DNA of 31,432 nucleotides, taken from assembly GCA_002359655.1 (NCBI GenBank), contig DENL01000028.1:1-31432 (forward strand), given 5' to 3'. Numbering within the stretch: the stretch's first letter is position 1; every line of letters starts with the position of its first letter. Made by a program: the position numbers and the translations under genes. The notes under the pieces were generated by a model that worked only from the letters and a program-made list of their open reading frames with translations, was not told where the DNA came from and made no database searches. This DNA comes from Rickettsiales bacterium UBA2645 (GTDB lineage: Bacteria > Pseudomonadota > Alphaproteobacteria > Rickettsiales > UBA1997). Below are positions 31,220 through 31,432 of this stretch, piece by piece.

Positions 31220-31432
31220 GAGAGAAAGATGTTTTTTGTGAGATTCGAACTCACGTCAAAATCAAATCATAAAAAGTTTGTAAGTAGTATCACCCGCTTA
31301 CCGCTTGAATTACAGCGAACTTTTTGGTGAACGTGAAAACACCTTATGAAGCCATATGATTACAGTATCCGCAAAATCAGTAGAATAGTTCGCAAGTAGG
31401 GGTTCCTCCTCCGCCAGTACCGCGAGCCCTAG
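31220..31432. other. Intergenic end of window
   Basis: No coding frame is convincing here. The stretch holds the tRNA-like hairpin and, from about 31390, a more GC-rich piece ending the window. GGTG (31326-31329) and CACC (31340-31343) form a small inverted repeat. I see nothing else to annotate. Confidence 0.3.
31231..31330 (-). tRNA. tRNA-like / degenerate tRNA candidate
   Basis: On the minus strand GTGAG-TTCGAAT-CTCAC is a perfect T-arm with a canonical loop. Upstream on the same strand a CGCT…AGCG pair encloses AAGCGGTA, like a D-arm. The acceptor stem and anticodon arm do not close well, the D-loop is too long, and I could not assign an anticodon. It may be a decayed tRNA, a phage attachment remnant, or coincidence. 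Confidence 0.25.

Noticed and set aside
1..31432. CRISPR array, insertion sequence, integrase, or inversion system for the fibre genes
   Set aside because: I saw no regularly spaced repeats, transposase or recombinase motifs, or inverted crossover sites anywhere in the window.

Overview
The window is dominated by the late (structural and lysis) region of a contractile-tailed prophage. Next to it lies a five-gene, oppositely oriented defence-type operon. The DNA is AT-rich. An outer-membrane β-barrel, a periplasmic FMN-binding protein and an overlapping spanin pair all imply a Gram-negative host. An AT-rich alphaproteobacterium is my best guess, but that is inference. No integrase, repressor, terminase or replication gene is visible, so both prophage ends lie outside or are unrecognised.

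Region 1 (1-5.9 kb, + strand) is the head module: a partial gpW-like joining protein, lambda-type portal, S49 prohead protease with a scaffold-like C-terminus, a decoration protein, a Mu gpT-like major capsid protein, and head-tail connector/terminator proteins. Region 2 (5.9-17.2 kb and 20.2-21.9 kb) is a P2-type tail: V, W, J, I, two paralogous fibres with a small gene between them, sheath FI, tube FII, chaperone E with a -1 frameshift to E', tape measure T, then U, X and D. The phage is therefore a lambda/Mu-like head joined to a P2-like tail. Genes are tightly packed with many 4-8 nt overlaps.

Region 3 (17.2-20.1 kb, - strand) is a cargo cassette inserted between tail genes T and U and reading against them. 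It encodes an outer-membrane protein, an exported FMN-binding protein with an SGAT flavinylation motif, ApbE flavin transferase, a four-helix cytochrome b-like protein, and an unreported 56-residue membrane protein. A near-consensus Fur box (17 of 19 bases by my count) lies upstream. It looks like an iron-regulated, flavin-based extracytoplasmic electron-transfer system carried by a phage.

Region 4 (21.9-23.6 kb, + strand) is the lysis cassette: membrane protein, M15 endolysin, holin-like protein, overlapping i-/o-spanin candidates, and one or two unknown genes.

Region 5 (23.5-31.1 kb, - strand) is a probable single transcription unit, in transcription order: a caspase-like protease fused to a Ski2/Hel308-type helicase; a nucleotidyltransferase-HEPN fusion; an N6-adenine methyltransferase; a BsuBI/PstI-type restriction endonuclease; and a DUF4268 nuclease-like protein. 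Gaps are 18-51 nt, and a TTGAAC-N17-TATATT promoter sits upstream. A restriction-modification core wrapped with a protease-helicase and a MNT-HEPN protein is the most likely novel system here. The last 300 bases hold this promoter and a tRNA-like T-arm hairpin.
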